In this document: positions 48,482-60,181 of the stretch, one piece after another
Layout: every line of letters starts with the position of its first letter
Numbering within the stretch: the first letter of the stretch is position 1
Source of the DNA: Zizania palustris
Lineage: Eukaryota > Streptophyta > Magnoliopsida > Poales > Poaceae
DNA length: 64,000 bases
Assembly (NCBI GenBank): GCA_019279435.1
Contig: JAAALK010000288.1
Location: 78,092,255-78,156,254 of the forward strand
Direction: 5' to 3'
Made by a program: the position numbers and the translations under genes
Notes under the pieces: generated by a model
The model's database searches: none
Seen by the model: the letters and a program-made list of their open reading frames with translations, nothing else
What the model was told of the DNA's origin: nothing

Positions 48482-48864
48482 AAATCTAAAAGCGGCTACT
48501 TGGTCTTCCCACTTCCCATAAAAAATCGATCAAAACTTGCGCCGTGAAAACCGCCCGAACCAGACGGCTCGCCTGCACGCAGCGTCGCGCGTGCAACCAC
48601 CCCCGGCTTGCCCGTTGCGCGCGTGGGCATGCACCGAATCAACTACTGCTAAAAAGAAAACTTACGTGAGAAATAAAAAAAAAAGAAAAAACAAGAAAAG
48701 AAAAATGTACTTTTGTATTTTAGATTTTTAATTTCTTTATTTTACGCGGGTACGAATTTGTGTAAAACCCTTAGATTTCTAAAAAATCATGCAAAAATAT
48801 GAATTTTACGCAAAGACCTGTTGCAAAATAAGGTTCTGTTGCAAAACACATGCCTCTGACTAGT
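48482..48864. mobile_element. Helitron-like element, copy 2 in tandem
   Basis: It starts immediately after copy 1 with AAATCTAAAAGCGG, aligning with the start of copy 1 after a lost TCTCTACTA. The middle (CATAAAAAATCGATC, AACCGCCCGA) and the end (CCTCTGACTAGT) align with copy 1. Head-to-tail tandem copies are known for Helitrons. Confidence 0.45.
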
Positions 48865-49548
48865 CAACTCAAATAATTTTAACTTTGAAATGACAATTTC
48901 CTTATGAGAGGAGTAACATTTATTTTATAGAGATAAGCATGGAAGAAAAATAAAAAATATATATTTTGAGAACGAGTTGAAAGACTAGAACTACAAATGT
49001 TGCATTAAATTATTGTTTATCATTTATTTGAACAATAGTGATACTAGTTAATTCATGAAAAATGAACTGACTTTATATGAAAGTTCTTAGGAAATTCAGG
49101 GGTTTGAAAGGGGGATTGAGTGCATTTTTTTAAAAAAAAGATCAAATCAAAATTTAAAGTATAATTCAAGAATCTGTTAAAAAGCATGTGCACAACTGAA
49201 ATATAATCTAGTGGACATCCCAACCAAATGTACTTGAGAATTCGACGTAAAAATACCGTTATTATTATTTTTTCATTTTAGTTAGCAGCTATAACAGTAG
49301 AAAACACATAATCCTTTGTTCCCACATTTTTCAGGTGCTATGAGTAAACATTCTATTTAATGGTATATTTGGTTCAGCTGCAGATTCTTAGTAGCTATCT
49401 AGTTTAAGTATTATTCAGTCAGCTGATTTGAGTAACTACATGGTCTAAGTATCTAGATATTAAGAGTCTAGAGAATCTGATGTTTTATAATTCATAGATT
49501 CTAGTTTATTTTTAAATTCTGCAGATACGGGTTCTTATAATCTAAGAA

Positions 49549-49736
49549 GGTCTTATTTGTTTCAGTTTTGGATTATAACAATTCAGTTTTTTTTCATAAG
49601 CTGAAACAAATATGGTAACTTATTCTGTCAATTTATTATAATCTAGAGTGTAGATTATAACAATCCAGTAAACTGGTAGAACCTAACTTTTTTATAAGCT
49701 GGATTGTTATGATCTAAACCTAAAATAAACAGGCCC
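49549..49736. mobile_element. MITE family B, copy 2
   Basis: GGTCTTATTTGTTTCAG at the left and AAAATAAACAGGCCC at the right are inverted. The interior TAGATTATAACAATCCAGTA matches the copy at 26692-26883. Confidence 0.55.
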
Positions 49737-52009
49737 TAAATCTAAAACCTGAATCATTTATTTTAGCTTAATGTTCTAAAAATAGTCGCAACTGTAATAA
49801 GCTAAAACAAACGTGCCATAAGAATTGTTTGTACGGAATTCTAACGGGTGTATCTACTCCATAATTTGCAGATTTTTCTAAAAGGTTCAGCTACGAAACA
49901 TAAACACTCTAAAAATAAACTAGTCCAAAATTCTTTAAGTTATTTGACACTCACTGTAATCTTCTCATCTAAAGTGGACCTTAGCATGTGTTTAGTAGAT
50001 GATAATAGCAGGTTGGTTAACAAATATTTCTGCACCAGGTGCATTTGATTTTTGGCAACATTTTAGCCCTCATGTTAATCTCATCAATTGAATCATTGAA
50101 TGCCTGAATCTGGGCTTCTAGCCCATGGAAGTTACTTATGGCCCAATGAATGACAGATCATCTGTCCAATTACATCTCACCTTGAACAAGTGGCAATCTA
50201 TGCTCACACCAACAACTATCAAGCCCATTTGCAATCTTACAAAGGCCTGCAAATACTGACAGGATTGTGTGGACCATCCCAATTATTCATGATTTGTTTC
50301 TTGATTCTTTTTTCAGGGACTTTTTTTTTGTAAAGAGGAGATTTGATTATTTTGCATCCAGAATAATTGATTTCGATTAATTATCATTTTGTCATATGTT
50401 GTATATAAAGACGGCGACGAGTACCCGAAACTTGAAACTCGATGGATTTTTTACTCTATTAAGGTAGATATACAGGTAAAATTGTTCATTCAGTCTACTA
50501 ATTGAAAAAAATAGTATCCAACGGGTATGCAGATATAGGTATGGTTTCCTAATATCTATACCCGTTACTCAATGGATACTCATCACCCAATATGTTATAT
50601 TTTTAGGAGTTTAAATCATTGCTATTATTATTGTAGGTTAAATCATCGTTGTTGTTATGTTTGTTATGTTTGAGATCAAGTTTATTTTTATATGTAATTT
50701 TGATCTTACAACTGACGATGTCTGTTGATGAGTATGGATACTCAATGGGTATATTTTACCTACATGGGGATGAGTTTGGAGGAGAAATGTTACCCGCATT
50801 AATACATGGGCTGACGGGGATATTTTTTCTAATAAGTATGGGTTTGAGATGGTCAAACCTGATGGATATAAACCTATTGCTATCTTTAGTTGTATACTTA
50901 TATGTTTATATATATATATATGTGTGTGACAAATAATTAAACACTTATTTTATCTTAAGCGTTAAATCATTATTATTATTTTTTTAAAAAGAATTGAGGT
51001 CGACTTACATTGGTTTCTCGAACGAGATACGGTTTGGATTCAGAGACAAAATAATATCAATCAACATTTGAATGCAAAATTCAAAACCAACCGACATTTA
51101 TAAGATTAATATGAAATTTTAACATATATTTTGATGGGAAAAAATCAGATCATTTCCTACTCTCCCTAACTGCGGATAATCAAGCGGAGCCGCATGGTTA
51201 GGCGGTCATTCCTAATAACCTATTCTAAATTTTTTTAGTTATTATTAGAAAATTTTTATCTTTTGTGCACCCCTTTAGTTTGATGTGGTGTATCCTATGA
51301 AGTGATGTATTCCCTCGGTTTTTCTCTAGCTCCACTACTGCATAATGATGGATGCTACTCTTCTAACCCGCGGCAGAAACTGAACCATTTTTCAGAAACT
51401 GGTGCAATTTTAAGGAACTAGCTAGGTAATGAATGGGTTACGAGCGTAGTAAAAACCTTTCAAACCAACGGTTTTTTAGAAAAGTTTTCTTAACACGTCT
51501 CCAATACTTAGCTTTTAATTAAAACCAGTGTTTTTTCTTAAAAAACATTGTAAGGCTCTGTTTGGAAACACAATTTTTTTAGTTTTAAAAGCAATACTGT
51601 AGTATTGAGCAATACTACAATATTATATACTGAAAGATGTTTAACAACTCCATCTGAAATATCTGTAAAGTAAATTGCAGTATTAGAAATATTTTTCTTG
51701 GGGAGTGGATCCTACTTTGAGCACTCAAGAAAAATGAATTAGAGTTGTGGAGTAGGATCTAGCCAGCTTCAAGTGCTTCATTATAATTTCAGTATGAATT
51801 TCAAGATCTAGAGCTCTACCAAACAGACCCTAAAACTGTATTTTGGTTCGGTGCCAAAACCGAACCGAGTACGAACCGGCCGTTGAGTTACTCGTTTTTG
51901 CTTGTTTTTGTTCTTAAACGCAATATAAACTACAATATAACTCACAAACATAATATATGATAATAATATGAACAAGCTCCTTATCGAACCTAACAAGATG
52001 TAATTTAAG
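49737..52009. other. intergenic, AT-rich; no gene seen
   Basis: The stretch 50415-50890 has repeated ATGGATACTCA / ACCCGTTACTCAATGG-type motifs in both orientations. This suggests a decayed hAT-like element whose ends I cannot place. Nothing else is recognised. Confidence 0.3.
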
Positions 52010-52350
52010 GTGCTCGGATAAAAGATCTAAATTTTAGTCCTTGTCACGTCGGATGTTTAAACATCGATTTGAAAAACTAAATGTGAACTAATTATAAAAA
52101 TAATTGCAGAATCGGAAGATAATTCGCGAGACGAAATTATTAAGCCTAATTAATACATGGTCAACAAATATTTACTGTAGCATCACATTGTCAAATCATG
52201 ACGTAATTAGGCTCATTAGATTCGTCTCGTGAATAATCCACCGATTATGAATGCGTTTTGTAAACAGTCTACATTTAATACCCCAAAATAATATCTAAGC
52301 ATCGAATGTGACGGGGCTAAAATTTAACCCGAACCAAGAATACAAAATTA
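52010..52350. mobile_element. MITE family A, copy 3
   Basis: It is in the opposite orientation to copy 2. It shares GCGAGACGAAATTATTAAGCC, CATGACGTAATTAGGCTCAT and ATTCGTCTCGTGAATAATCC. The ends are TAAATTTTAGTCC and GGGGCTAAAATTTA. Confidence 0.6.
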
Positions 52351-52718
52351 AACTCAAACCAAAGGTAGCCATAAATTTTTACTGTCATTGTAGCTGTGGG
52401 TTCAGCCCCACTTGCACTCTTGCAGGCCTGCTGCCCCATCCTGCATTGGACTTAGCAGGCCATATTGCCATCTGCTCTGGCGCTGCCACTTTGCTTGCAA
52501 GCTTCACTCATCTTTGTCTTTGACCAGCTCGCATTGCCATTTGCCACTGTCTTCCTTTCTTTGTGTGACAGTGTTGATGCCTGCATTGACCTATGACATG
52601 CATAGATGGATAGTTGTTGGTGCTGCTGATGCCGTGTCGAGTTGCCTAGCATGAGAGAACAGCAATTGGCCCCATCAATTATTCTCTAAGTCATGTGAAA
52701 TGTCATGCGACTAGGGCT

Positions 52719-53037
52719 CACTAGGTATAAATTTTTGTCGGCTTGTTTAATTTCCATCGACATTTCTAAAAGTCGACGAAAGTTAACCCGACCGACGGAA
52801 ATTAAGAGGGATTTTCCCTACGAACGAACAAGGAAACCTAGTTCCCCTGTTCTCTCCCTCCGCGGGAGCCGCTGCCGCCCGCCCGCCGCATCCTGCCCAC
52901 GCGATAAAAAAATTCTAGATAACTTCTATCGAAACGCCCCCGTTGGCCAAATGCCGACGGAAGTTATCTTCTTCCGTTGGTATTGGTCTAACTTCTGTTC
53001 GCTTTAGCTGACGAAAGTTGTCTATTTTCTTGTAGTG
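52719..53037. mobile_element. miniature CACTA-derived element
   Basis: The right end TATTTTCTTGTAGTG matches that of the element at 1-2184. The left end CACTAGGTATAAA is mutated. Between them are GTCGGC / GCCGACGGAAGTTA motifs (52737, 52780, 52962) and a GC-rich centre. At 320 bp it is a MITE-sized derivative. The flanking triplets do not match. Confidence 0.6.
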
Positions 53038-53701
53038 TCGGGACAAAAAACTCGTAGCTCGTTAGCTTGCTCAACTCGTGACTAGCTCAGCTCAGTTCGA
53101 CTTGACTCATACTGTTTTCCTAATAAGCTGAGCACATGTTTTAGCTCATTAATATGATGAGCGAGTTCGAGCTGGCTCACGAGCTGCTCGTGAGCTTAAC
53201 GAGCTCAACCTAAGTAGTTAACCCAATTTACTAAAACAACAAAAAAATACTATGTGAAAGTATGAGACTCATTGTTTTATAATTTATTTTCTAGTGTTTA
53301 GTTATTACTCGGTAAATTACTATTATAATTTTATTATATTTATAATTTTATTACTAGGTTCTATAAAATTATTGTACAAAGTTATAAAACAAATAACATA
53401 TGTGATATGTCGATGGAATCATAGAAATAGTAATGAAACTATAGATATTTGAATTTTATAACTTTATGTACTATGTTTACTTCATATTTTGATGTTTGAT
53501 ATGTGATTATTTAAATATTTATTATTTCATCATATTTTAAAAATATAATTTACGAGCTAAACGAACTAACTCGCGAGCTGCCAGCTGGGTTTTTTGCTCA
53601 TTATATTAATGAGCCGAGCTGGCTCGTTAACATAACGAGCTATAACGAACCGAGCTAGCTCGTTAACATAACGAGCCGAGCTCACTCGTTATCCAACCCT
53701 A
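53033..53701. mobile_element. hAT-like element rich in GAGCTCGTTA motifs
   Basis: Clusters of GAGCTCGTTA/TAACGAGC occur at 53045-53210 and 53560-53690. The right end reads CGTTATCCAACCCTA. The left end TAGTGTCGGGAC overlaps the CACTA terminus. Subterminal arrays of this kind are typical of grass hAT elements. No 8-bp duplication was found, so the borders are provisional. Confidence 0.45.
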
Positions 53702-54039
53702 CATACAACAATATTTCATTCAGGGCTTCTAAGATTTTTTTAAATAGACGGTGTTTTAATACTTATAAAAAATATTTCATTACGCTATCAAAAACTATTT
53801 TAAACGGAAAGTTTCTCTGTGTTACTTTGAACAACTGAAACAATTGTTTCAATTATCAAATTAGAAAGTGTTAATTTTCCCGTGTCATTATAATTTTTAA
53901 AGTTTGTTAATATATTATTGGTGTATCATAATAAATTGAGACCACCAAAAAATTGTTAAAAATTATAATTATATAATTACTTGCGAGTAATTTTCTCAAT
54001 TAGAAAAATCTCCCCATACCTAGCCTACACCACATAGGC

Positions 54040-54702
54040 GTGGGCCCACCACCGGACCCAACAACCTACCGTATCGCGAGAGAGAACCCAGCGTCGCGGA
54101 GCAGCAGAAGATCGGGACTCGCCTCGCCTCGCCTCGCCCCGCCGCACGACGGCCTCCTCGTCGCCGGCTTCGCCGCATCGCATCGCCGCCCGCGAGGTGC
54201 GCGCATCCCAACCCCAAAACCCTCATCCTCATCCCTCTCCCCTGTCCTACCGGTCCATCGCACAGCCGACCGGGCGGGGGCGGCTACTGTTTCCAAATCC
54301 GTACAGCCAGGCTCCCCATCCACGGATCCATTTGTGTCGCCTGCGGCCTGCCTGCCACCGCCAGCACGCGCTCATGTGGCGCAGCAGCGAAGTGGTGGTG
54401 CCCTGCACTGCACCACGCTGCGGGCAATGGTAGATTCCCTCAGCCCCGCACTCCCACGGGAGGAAAAGGCGTTCCCCTTTCCGCCGCCCAAATCCGCCTT
54501 TCCCCCCACGCATCGCGTCGCGTCGCGTCGGGTCGCCACTGCCACTGCCACTGCCCCCCTCTCGTACGCACGCGCGCATCGCCTTTATTTGCTGTTGCTG
54601 GTGGTAGTGCTGGTGGTCATCGTTGTTGGATTTGCAGCGCTGGTGAGAGTGGCCGCGAGGGGACGCGGAGGGGCGCCGTTGGCGGCGGCGATTGTTCGCG
54701 GG
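54040..54702 (+). promoter_or_regulatory. GC-rich leader of the thioesterase gene with in-frame extension
   Basis: The frame of the main ATG stays open back to 54040. Codons from the ATG at 54427 would encode a Pro/Ser-rich stretch, then L-Y-L-L-L-L-V-V-V-L-V-V-I-V-V-G-F-A-A-L (54586-54645), a possible membrane anchor. The same stretch ends GTTGGATTTGCAG, which could equally be the 3' end of a leader intron (possible donor AGGTGCGCGC at 54195). Sequence alone does not decide. Confidence 0.4.
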
Positions 54703-57521
54703 ATGAGCTTCGGCGGCAGCAGCTCCGTCGCGTCCGGTACGTTTGTTCGTTTGCTCGCATGTCTGATTTACGATGATGTGATGCTGTGATTTGAATGAAT
54801 GCTTTGGGGTTGGGATGAAATCGTGACATGGGATGGATTGGACGCAGGTGCGAAGAGGCCGTTCGAGTACGGGCGGACGCATGTGGTCAGGCCCAAGGGC
54901 GCGCACAAGGCCACCATCGTCTGGCTCCATGGCCTCGGAGACAACGGAGCCAGGTACGCCATCCCCTAGCCTTCCTTCTCAATTCCGCCACCCATCCCCT
55001 CTGTCAAAAAAACACAAAATTTGATTAGTATTGGCAGGAGAGGTAGTTTCTGTGAAACAATGATCTAGATAATAAGAGGTACTGCATCAGTACAAGTTAA
55101 AATTTGGGAGATACTGACATAAACGATGGACCTTGTGCTATATTTGCAGCTGGTCTCAACTATTGGAGACTCTGCCCCTTCCTAATGTAAGTTATAACCT
55201 AGATTTCAAATGTGCATCCTGCTTCAAGATGTTCTTGTGGCTATTTCTTTTGCATACGTTGCTAAATCCAGAACATTTTCCCCTCTCATAATGTATTCTG
55301 CGTTAACTGCAGATAAAATGGATTTGTCCCACTGCGCCTACGCGGCCTGTAGCTGTGTTTGGTGGGTTCCCATCAACTGCATGTAAGTTCCATATTATGT
55401 CAAATTTCCTCTTGCCTCTTGGACCTACTTCCACCAAATCCTTTGTGAGTTGCTGTCTGCTTGTCATGCACTGTTATTCAATACATAGCTTTGACCTTGT
55501 CTGTATTTGTAGGGTTTGATGTTGCTGATCTTTCAGAAGATGCTCCTGATGATATTGAGGGGTTGGATGCGTCATCTGCACATGTCGCAAACTTATTGTC
55601 AACTGAGCCCGCCGACAGTATGCTTCCTGAGTTATTTTCCATTTGGTGTCTTGTTTTGGCATAATTTGATATCTTTAACCCATTTTATCAAGAAAATTCC
55701 ACACATGAGACCACATTTGTTTCCTCTGTGAATATGGTACATCACATAGAACTAAAGCTACAAGAGAGAAAAAAAGAACAATCCTAGATTCTGGGGATAT
55801 CAAAGCTAAAAACTTAATTTTTTATATAAAACATTGTTAAATAACTGGATGTTGGTGGAACTCACACATTTAAACCCAGAAACAAACAAATTTAACTGCA
55901 TAGGTTGCAATAGACAACCATACTGCACGTTTTTTTTGTGAATATGGCATATCCCCTTTATCTCTATAACATCTACTCCTGTCACATTAATCATCGCAGT
56001 CAAACTTGGTGTTGGTGGCTTTAGCATGGGTGCTGCTACTGCTCTTTACTCTGCAACCTGCTATGCTCATGGAAAATATGGAAATGGCAATCCATATCCT
56101 GTGAACCTAAGTGTGTCTGTTGGTCTTAGTGGCTGGCTTCCATGTGCCAGGTTTGTCCTAGTACGCTGATGTATTTAGGTGTTACTGATACTGCTGCCCT
56201 TTGAATGATATACTTGTTGGTCACTCCAGGTCCTTGAAGAACAAAATTGAAAGCTCACAGGAGGCTGCACAAAAGGCTTCATCCATACCTCTTTTGCTTT
56301 GTCATGGAAAAGGTTTATAACTACTTTATGACCTTCATTCAGTGTTCCAAGTTTTGGTCACATTTCTTTGCTCCCGATGACATAGGCATATTGATTGTTT
56401 AGTGTTCAAACATTCAGCTTGGAGGCAGTTTGGGAGTTTATATTTGCATCATTGCTCTATGTGTGGGTGGAGGCATAGCCTACCATGCTAGGTTTTGACA
56501 ACATCATATGTCACTATTCCTATGAAAGAAAGGCTACACAATGAGTCAAAAGTTAACCACAGCTCCATCCTATTTTTGCCGTGGCCCCCAACTTTATATG
56601 CACTAATGTATCCCATAGTGGTATAAAAGGAATTCTTTTCACCAACAGTGAAACTGATATACTGTCTCACCAACTGATTGGTATACAAGGAATTGATAAT
56701 AGAAAACAAATGACCCATCCTTCTTGTGGGCTCCTGAGATGCAGATTGATACTGCAATCCAGAGATGGACATAGCTGTTTCTCAAATAATTAGAACAGTT
56801 TAACAGTATTGAGACACCTATTGATCATTTGCATAGTTAGTTTTTCCCTGAAACATCCAGGTTTAAAGTCATCATGAAGTTGTGTCCGCTCTGTTCTTCC
56901 GTATACTTGAGCACAAGGTTTTGCATGGCTTTGTAGTAACCACCTTCCTGTGGTGCCCACAAGGCCACAAGGCAGGCTTCACTAGTCACAGGTTACAAGA
57001 AGTGATTACCTGTGTGTGGTAAATTTGGTATAGGGAAGTTGAGGCATGCTGCAGTTTTCAATTTTCATGGACATCGGCTACACATCTCTGGCCTAATCGA
57101 ATTCATGGGACTATAAAATTTAGATCGCATGTCTTGAAAATGGCTGCATTTGCTCTCATGAATCATGATGCATAAAGAATGCACATGTAGTAAACATTTT
57201 ACCGTGTGTTTATGCACGAGGCATCACCAAACTCAGTAAATTATGCTTCGTTTCGATTTTATGCAGCTGACGATGTAGTACTCTACAAGCATGGGGAGAG
57301 ATCTGCTGAAGCACTCAAGTCAACCGGATTTTCGAATGTGGTGTTCAAGTCCTACAACAGGTTCGATGCCTTCCCTATTTGCTGTCGCTCTACCGAATTT
57401 TTTGTCGCTTATGTTGCTTGCTCCCTCTTGAAGACTTGGGCACTACACCGTCCCAGAGGAGATGGAAGAAGTCTGCAAATGGCTCACATCAAACATGGCG
57501 ATCAGCAGCTCGTCGTCCTGA
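54703..57521 (+). CDS. acyl-protein thioesterase / carboxylesterase (APT2-like)
   Basis: Nine exons: 54703-54736, 54848-54953, 55150-55186, 55313-55382, 55513-55617, 56000-56150, 56230-56312, 57267-57360 and 57434-57521, all GT-AG, encoding 255 aa. The alpha/beta-hydrolase landmarks are present: HGLGDNG (39-45, oxyanion side), nucleophile Ser126 in GFSMG, Asp197 in GKADDVV and His230 in LGHYTVPEEM. This is the phospholipase/carboxylesterase family (PF02230), whose members hydrolyse thioester-linked palmitate from proteins and sometimes lysophospholipids. Plant homologues with this start (MSF...RPFEYGRTHVVRPKG) are usual, and length is normal. An in-frame ATG at 54427 would add a 92-aa N-terminus with a hydrophobic segment. 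The ATG at 54703 is preferred because it matches the family start. The last intron (73 bp) has no stop in the continuing frame. Confidence 0.92.
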
Positions 57522-58350
57522 TTGAAGAATGTGTTGTTTCCAAATAATACCTGTGGTTGTTCCAAAAAATTGAGAGGTAAATTGTTGAGTAGCGAGCTTG
57601 GGCTTTTGGGTATACGGCCATGGGGTAGCCTGGCATGTCATCATGCATGCGGACATGCCTCACGGCATCTTGCACTCTTAAAATTTCCACAGTTTGGTAT
57701 TTGTTCCCCTCTTAAGGGAGGGGACGGCGTCGTGATGTATTTGTTTTGGTAGCACGGATGTTTTTGTTTGACGCGTGGTATTTATCCCGATTGATCACTC
57801 ATCACTCGTATGTTGCCTCATGAGATGCATTGGGAGTTTTTTTTAAAAAAAATAGGTCATATGGAGCCGACCTTGTTTGAAGGTTTTAGAGATGTGATAC
57901 GAAAATTTTCGGATCACTCATCCTTAGGCGTTTGAGCACGTTTAATATTGGAGTTCTAAAACGTTGAAGTTCGAGATTTTATTGGTCGGGTTTACCTAGA
58001 ATTTGTGTACGAATATCCGTCAGCAGGGCAGAGCCACATTGTCCGGCATCCCCTCCAAATCTCCAATTAGTGCTTAGGTCTCGATACAGCTTCAAATTAA
58101 TTGATATAAAGTTTGATGGATCAAGGATATTTAATTAAGTGATCTTACAAACTTTTGTTTTATTTAAAACTGATCAAATCTAGCTTGATATAAAGTTCAG
58201 ACTAGAAATAAAAGTTCAAACTATATTATTTTAACATCATCTCTAAGTTAGATTTATGATAAATAGTATTTATATGTTAAATTGACCATATACATATACA
58301 CATACACGCATATATAGATGTGTGTATATCCATACATATATATACACACT
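57522..58350. other. 3' UTR and intergenic sequence
   Basis: The thioesterase 3' UTR likely runs to about 57780. AT-rich sequence with a TATATA/CATACA tract (58290-58350) follows up to the Mutator-like element. No gene is seen. Confidence 0.5.
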
Positions 58351-58648
58351 TCTCTAAGTTTAACATCTATAGAATATAGGTTGGGTTAATTTTTTCCATG
58401 ACACCGTTATTTTTTAGAACGTAAAAAATATCATTAAAATTTTGGTATTTGCTCATATATAATTATTTTTTATATTCAATGTTCGCATGCCATTTTATAC
58501 TCGCATTGGTGATACATGCCCACTTGCAGGTGTGTGATTTTTCGTATTGTCATGTTTGCCCCATGATGTAAGGTACTCCCATAGCACGCGCTTGACGCCG
58601 GTCCTTCCCTCCACCTGGACGAGTGGAGTGTTGATAAAGTCCTCGAGG

Positions 58649-59372
58649 CAGCCCCGTCCCACCAATTTTATGGGCCCTCGTGCCAGTAACACACTAAAGA
58701 CCCGACAATCTAATATTTTAATATAATAATTACAATATATAATAATATTGTTAACAGATAACTTGTAGCATATATATATATAATTTTTCTTGGAAAAGTA
58801 ACAGTGCATCAAAGAAGAATAAAAACGACAAAATAACTATGATGGTTACCTCAAATAAAAATACAATGCTTTAGTGCTTTTTTAAAAGGCGTCTTTGGGC
58901 ATTTCTTGATGCAAAATCTTCAATAACACTGTCAAGATCAATTGTATCTAAAATATCCTTCTCAATGTTGTATATAGCCAAGCCATTTAATCTTTCTTGT
59001 AGCATAGTTGATCTTAAACAATTTCTTAATAGCTTCAATTTGAGAAGCTTCTTTCAGCTGATGCTACTGTCATTGGAATAGTTAATATAATCCGATATGC
59101 AATAGAAGCATTTGGATAGCAATCTGCAACTTTAATAAAGTGAAGAATCTTTAACAAAGTGAAGAATCTCAGATGCTGACATCAACTGATCTAGCAAAGT
59201 TACTTGCAACACTTTTAACTCAGTGAACAAATCATCTAACTCAACATCAGACTTATTATCATGAGAAAATTTATTCGCAAAAATGTATACATACATGGTA
59301 GATTCATGGGCCCCCAAGTCTGCGGGGCCCCCGGCCATCGCACGGGGTGCACCCCCCTCTAAGACGGGCCTG
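58649..59372. mobile_element. hAT element inside the MULE, TSD CCTCGAGG
   Basis: The inverted ends are CAGCCCCGTC and GACGGGCCTG. A perfect 8-bp duplication CCTCGAGG lies at 58641-58648 and 59373-59380. It retains part of an hAT transposase on the minus strand (58850-59125). At 724 bp it is an internally deleted derivative. Confidence 0.85.
58850..59125 (-). pseudogene. hAT transposase C-terminal dimerisation domain fragment, frameshifted
   Basis: The minus strand encodes CYPNASIAYRIILTIPMTVA then SAERSFS, and after a one-base loss (TCAAATTGAAG) continues KLKLLRNCLRSTMLQERLN...GLAIYNIE, ending at TAA near 58870. The SAERSFSxLKLI...LRSTMxQERLxxLA signature is the hAT family C-terminal dimerisation region (PF05699). 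The catalytic part is absent, so the fragment cannot work alone. Confidence 0.75.
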
Positions 59373-59380
59373 CCTCGAGG

Positions 59381-59990
59381 CGGAGCTTTGGAGGTGACAA
59401 ATAAGGTGGAAGAGGATACATGTGAGGTATATGGTGCCACGACGGTACATCCAAGAGACCATTTCGATGGAACAGGCGAGGACGTCGTTGGCGAAGAAGG
59501 GAACGCGATCGGCAGAGGTGGTGTACCTCTAGACCTTGTAGGTGGCGTCATCGGTGAAGCATGGTGTGATGAGGGACGTAAGGGGGCAGAAAGACAAGGA
59601 GAGGCACACAGTATAGTTGAATCTAACGCGGTCGCTCTTGGTGCAAAGCTTGTCGCCTCTGCTTTCAGCGCCGCCCTTTTTTCTCCGGCGATGCCACCAC
59701 CTTAAGGTTGTACAAGGGCCCATCATTTGTGCCTTCTACCGACGTTGCACACCTTCAAGTATTCCATGCGTTACGCCCTCGTTGACCTTGATTTCTCGAT
59801 TGCTTCCCCCTCCCCCACCAGGCCACCACCTCATCTAGAAAGGAAGAGGAACCCCACGCTGAAGGACCTGGACGACGACCAAGAACAGTCTACATGACTC
59901 CTGAAACGCCAATAGGAAGTGCGTCGCCATCGGGGCGACCACGGTGAGGAGCACGAATAGCAGCCATGACAGCATGAACGCAAGGACAAA
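59381..59990 (-). pseudogene. fragments resembling a DUF3537 membrane-protein gene
   Basis: Minus-strand pieces show membrane segments. One is LAFMLSWLLFVLLTVVAPM (about 59985-59915). Another is YTVCLSLSFCPLTSLITPCF followed by TDDATYKV (59640-59532). The next is RVPFFANDVLACSIEMVSWM...GTIYLTCILFHLICHLQ (about 59510-59400), and LRLEDF continues across the hAT insertion. The order and motifs recall plant DUF3537 proteins (L-RLICHLQ-LRLEDF), a family of unknown function; the assignment is from memory. A TAG interrupts the frame right after TYKV, and there is at least one frameshift before LRLEDF. A captured, non-functional fragment is most likely. Confidence 0.5.
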
Positions 59991-60181
59991 TGATAATATG
60001 AAAAATTAGACACCTATAGGTGGACCCATATTGCCAACGTGAGTATAAAATGGCATGCGTGCATCGAACAGAAAAAATAATGACATAAAAAACAAATACC
60101 GCCGTTATGTAAAATACATAACAATGGTACGAAAGGAATTAACCCTAGAATATACACACACCTCTCTAAGTTTAACATCTA

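Larger units (their letters stand above)
58370..60162. mobile_element. Mutator-like element with captured gene fragments (Pack-MULE candidate)
   Basis: About 180 bp at 58370-58557 reappears inverted at about 59984-60162. Shared landmarks are GCATGCCATTTTATACTC, AATTATTTTTT and GGGTTAATT. Long terminal inverted repeats are the hallmark of Mutator-like elements. The direct repeat TCTCTAAGTTTAACATCTA lies just outside both ends (58351-58369 and 60163-60181), longer than the usual 9 bp. The interior holds broken minus-strand pieces of a membrane-protein gene and a later hAT insertion. No MuDR transposase is present. Confidence 0.65.

Noticed and set aside
59283..59705. 140-aa plus-strand frame
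   Set aside because: It is antisense to the DUF3537-like fragments and has no motif of its own.
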